Of a DNA stretch of 64,000 nucleotides, positions 61,307 through 64,000 are shown piece after piece (positions within the stretch are counted from its first letter, which is position 1; each line of letters opens with the position of its first letter). The DNA comes from Nitrosomonadales bacterium (GTDB taxonomy: Bacteria; Pseudomonadota; Gammaproteobacteria; Burkholderiales; Gallionellaceae), in assembly GCA_016235045.1 (NCBI GenBank), contig JACRME010000013.1:154370-218369 (forward strand), written 5' to 3'. The notes under the pieces are model-generated. The model ran no database searches and had not been told where the DNA came from. It was given only the letters and a program-made list of their open reading frames with translations. The position numbers and the translations under genes were made by a program.

Positions 61307-63832
61307 ATGGACGATCTCTCCCTCAATGAATACCAGCGCAAACGCGATTTCCGGCGCAGCCGGGAACCGGCGGGCACCGCCCCCGATCTGCAGGGCGGTC
61401 ATCTCTATGTCATGCATAAACACGCCGCCCGGCATTTGCATTTCGATCTGCGCATAGAGCAGGACGGGGTGCTGCGCAGTTGGGCGCTGCCGAAAGGAGC
61501 GCCGCTGGAACGCGGCGAGAAGCGCCTCGCAGTCGAAGTGGAAGACCATCCGCTTGCCTACGGCAATTTCGAGGGCAACATCCCCAAGGGCGAATACGGC
61601 GGCGGGACGGTGATGCTGTGGGACGTGGGCCTGTGGCAAGCCGACGGCCACAACGACGACAACCAGCTAGATTTCATTCTCACCGGGACCAAGCTCAAGG
61701 GCGCCTGGACGCTGGTGCGCATGCGCAAATGGGCCGGTCGCGGGAGCGACAAGCAGTGGCTGTTGATCAAGCGCACCGACCACCCGCAGCACAACCTGCA
61801 TCCCGACGACTTGAGCGTGGCCAGCGGCCGCAGCATGGAAGAGATCGCCGCGAACCGTAACAGCCAGGAGGGTCTCTCCTCGCCGTATCGCCCCCCGCCC
61901 CCCGTCGCAAAAGAAATCCCCGGCGCGCGCCCGGCCGATGCACCCGCCATCCTGCCGCCGCAGCTTGCCACTTCCGTTGATCATGCGCCGGCGGGCAAGG
62001 CCTGGCTGCACGAGATCAAGTTCGACGGCTATCGCATCGTGGCGCACATCGAACACGGCAAGGCCAGGTTGATGACGCGCAACGGCCACGACTGGACGAA
62101 ACGGCTGCGAACCCAGGCGCGGCAACTGGCGCGATTGCCGGTGCAGCAGGCCATCCTCGACGGCGAGTTGGTGGCGCTCACCGCGGGCGGCGCCAGCAGT
62201 TTCCGCGAGCTGCAGGACGCGTTGAGCCGCAAGCAGACGGCGCAACTGGTCTATCAGGCCTTTGACCTGGTCTATCTGGATGGTCACGCGCTTTCTGCAT
62301 TGCCGCTGATCGAGCGCAAGCAGGCGCTGGCGCAGTTGTTGAAAGCCACAGAGTACGAACCCGGCGGAACCGTGCGCTATTCGGATCACGTGCAGGGAAT
62401 GGGGCCGAAATTTTTCGAGCAGGCCTGCGCCCTCGGACTGGAAGGAATCATTTCCAAGCGCGCCGATGCGCCTTATCGCAGCGGTCGGGGCGAGCTCTGG
62501 CTCAAGGCAAAATGCGCGCATCAGCACGCCGAGTTCGTGGTTGGCGGTTACACGCCGCCTGCCGGTGCGCGCAGCGGCTTCGGCGCATTGTTGCTCGGCA
62601 CTTATCGCGAGGGACAGTTGGAATATTCGGGGAGGTTGGGCACCGGCTTCAGCAACCGCCAGCTCGAACAACTGCACGCGCAATTGCAGAAGCAGGAAAT
62701 CGCCAAATCGCCGTTTGCCCCATCTTCTGCGCTGCCGGCTTTACGCGGGCTGCATTGGGTGAAGCCGAATCTGGTGGTTGCAGTGGAATACGTCGAGCGC
62801 ACCGGCGACGGGCTGTTGCGCCAGCCCACTTTCCAGGGCGTGCGCGAAGACATGGAACCGGAGCAGGTTGTTTCGACCGGAGACAATCTGGAAGAGGCTG
62901 CTCCCGCAAGCCCCGCGCGGCCGATGCAGCACGCAACCGCAGGCGCGGTTGAAGTCGCCGGAATTCCGCTCACGCACCCCGAACACAATCTCTACCCGGA
63001 ACAGGGCGTGACCAAACTGGCGCTGGCCCGCTATTACGAAGCCATCCACGAATGGGTACTGCCCTATCTCGCGCATCGTCCGCTGGTGCTGCTGCGCTGC
63101 CCCGAGGATCGCGAGTCCTGTTTCTTCCAGAAGCATCTGGGCAAGACCCAGGCACGTTCGATCCCGCGTGTCGCCATCGGCCACGAAGGCGACACGCGCG
63201 ACTATGTCTACGTGCGCTCGCTCGCCGACATGGTGGCGCTGGTGCAGAACGACGTGCTGGAGTTCCACCCGTGGGGCTGCCAGGTGGAAGATATCGAACA
63301 CCCCGACCTGCTGGTGTTCGACCTCGATCCCGCACCCGACGTGGCGTGGGACAAGGTGTTGCGCACCGCACGCGAACTGCGCGACCGCCTGCATGATCTG
63401 CATTTGACGGCGTTCCCGCGCACCACCGGCGGCAAGGGCCTGCACCTGGTGGTGCCGCTGCACCCCCAGGCGGACTGGGAGACGGCGAAGGCGTTCGCGC
63501 GGGCCGTATCGGAACAACATGCGCATGACGAACCGGGCCTGCTCACCACCAACATGTCGAAGTCGAAGCGCCACGGGAAGATATTTATCGATTATCTGCG
63601 CAACGGCCGCGGCTCAACCGCCATCGCGAGTTACTCGGCGCGGGCGCGCCCGCGTGCGCCGGTGGCGGTGCCGCTGCGCTGGGACGAACTCAGTCCGGCG
63701 GTGCACTCCGACCACTATACGGTGGAGACGCTGCAACGCCGCCTCGGCGCGCTGCGGGCGGATCCGTGGGAAGGTTTCTTCGAGGCCGCCGTGCCGCTGG
63801 GTAAGGCGATACGCAAGGTTGTTGGGGGATAA
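61307..63832 (+). CDS. ligD: Non-homologous end-joining DNA ligase D (PE-LIG-POL)
   Basis: 841 aa in the order of Pseudomonas LigD. The 3'-phosphoesterase, residues about 30-150, has HLYVMHKHAARHLHFDLRIE. The ATP-dependent ligase has the adenylated Lys motif EIKFDGYRIV near residue 236, then LDGELVAL and GIISKRADAPY. The polymerase/primase, about 545-840, has HRPLVLLRCPEDRESCFFQK, LLVFDLDPAPD (catalytic Asp pair) and PRTTGGKGLHLVVPL. It repairs double-strand breaks together with Ku. No ku gene is in the window. Confidence 0.96.
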   Translation: MDDLSLNEYQRKRDFRRSREPAGTAPDLQGGHLYVMHKHAARHLHFDLRIEQDGVLRSWALPKGAPLERGEKRLAVEVEDHPLAYGNFEGNIPKGEYGGGTVMLWDVGLWQADGHNDDNQLDFILTGTKLKGAWTLVRMRKWAGRGSDKQWLLIKRTDHPQHNLHPDDLSVASGRSMEEIAANRNSQEGLSSPYRPPPPVAKEIPGARPADAPAILPPQLATSVDHAPAGKAWLHEIKFDGYRIVAHIEHGKARLMTRNGHDWTKRLRTQARQLARLPVQQAILDGELVALTAGGASSFRELQDALSRKQTAQLVYQAFDLVYLDGHALSALPLIERKQALAQLLKATEYEPGGTVRYSDHVQGMGPKFFEQACALGLEGIISKRADAPYRSGRGELWLKAKCAHQHAEFVVGGYTPPAGARSGFGALLLGTYREGQLEYSGRLGTGFSNRQLEQLHAQLQKQEIAKSPFAPSSALPALRGLHWVKPNLVVAVEYVERTGDGLLRQPTFQGVREDMEPEQVVSTGDNLEEAAPASPARPMQHATAGAVEVAGIPLTHPEHNLYPEQGVTKLALARYYEAIHEWVLPYLAHRPLVLLRCPEDRESCFFQKHLGKTQARSIPRVAIGHEGDTRDYVYVRSLADMVALVQNDVLEFHPWGCQVEDIEHPDLLVFDLDPAPDVAWDKVLRTARELRDRLHDLHLTAFPRTTGGKGLHLVVPLHPQADWETAKAFARAVSEQHAHDEPGLLTTNMSKSKRHGKIFIDYLRNGRGSTAIASYSARARPRAPVAVPLRWDELSPAVHSDHYTVETLQRRLGALRADPWEGFFEAAVPLGKAIRKVVGG

Positions 63833-63837
63833 ATATC

Positions 63838-63923
63838 CGTTCGTGGTGAGCTTGTCGAACCACGAACGACACAAGCCCATTCTGAGCGCCGATCGTTCCT
63901 TCGACAGGCTCAGGACGAACGGA
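63838..63923. repeat. Family D inverted repeat after ligD
   Basis: CGTTCGTGGTGAGCTTGTCG with AACCACGAACG forms one arm, and CGTTCCTTCGACAGGCTCAG with GACGAACGG the other. This TTCGACAGGCTCAGG-type unit is common in proteobacterial intergenic DNA. Confidence 0.75.
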
Positions 63924-63951
63924 GGTTAACGATTCGGGACTCGCAGAAACT

Positions 63952-63986
63952 GTAGGATGGGTGGAGCGTAGCGATACCCATCAAGG
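63952..63986. repeat. Family C-related unit at the window end
   Basis: TGTAGGATGGGTGGAGCGTA then GCGATACCCATCAAGG has inverted GATGGGT/ACCCATC arms, similar to part of the cluster at 5249-5276. It may be cut by the window edge. Confidence 0.6.
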
Positions 63987-64000
63987 ATATGACATACAAC

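Overview
The window looks like a chromosomal segment of a moderately GC-rich betaproteobacterium, most plausibly from the Nitrosomonadales/Gallionellaceae area (Sideroxydans- or Nitrotoga-like). That placement is inferred from the housekeeping blocks (carA-carB, nadK-recN-bamE-dapB, hrcA-hemH, orn-M48-cytochrome-pcd-rsgA), a CysB-linked assimilatory sulfate locus with an APS-type CysH, many c-di-GMP/sensor genes and a lineage II chlorite dismutase. No rRNA, tRNA, CRISPR array, intact insertion sequence or prophage was recognised.

Layout. 1-19.3 kb is mostly core: the start of carB, carA with a good sigma70 promoter and leader hairpin, an alpha/beta hydrolase-AMP ligase fusion, mntP, a zinc-ribbon membrane protein, dapB, bamE, recN, nadK, hrcA, hemH, a CxxCH-containing diguanylate cyclase, orn, an M48 protease, a small cytochrome c, pcd, rsgA and a gspA/gspB-like pair. 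19.4-29.6 kb is a six-gene yfa/mag operon: a bacterial alpha-2-macroglobulin with a Cys-Val-Glu-Gln thioester-type motif, two YfaP paralogues, YfaQ with penicillin-binding-protein-like, SpoIID-like and HExxH signatures, YfaT with a possible Cys/His centre, and YfaA. 30-38.4 kb holds a CobD/CbiB-family protein and the assimilatory sulfate genes (sulfite reductase, cysH, cysD, cysN, a TSUP exporter and divergent cysB). 38.7-45.5 kb holds chlorite dismutase, a GDSL esterase, a second diguanylate cyclase, an HTH/ferredoxin/flavin reductase fusion, a lipoprotein, an exonuclease and a thioredoxin-HEAT protein. 45.6-54.3 kb is more accessory: yjbQ, a solo HicB, two near-identical methyltransferases, a seven-repeat propeller lipoprotein, a radical SAM protein, an orphan Fic-antitoxin-like peptide, large palindromes, a DUF4143 ATPase and a helicase-type pseudogene. 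54.4-64 kb has a truncated haemoglobin, a histidine kinase overlapping a FIST sensor, a zinc-binding CZB-like protein, an S24-like protein, a RipA-like membrane protein, a Cache-PAS sensor with no output domain, a DUF2007 protein and LigD.

A second theme is the density of small inverted-repeat elements (roughly 35-115 bp, at least five families). Most sit between genes, including inside the car and cys operons. Two appear to be translated in frame, inside CarA and inside the AMP ligase; another supplies the carA stop codon.

All functional calls rest on reading protein sequences and motifs by eye. No database search or structure prediction was run.
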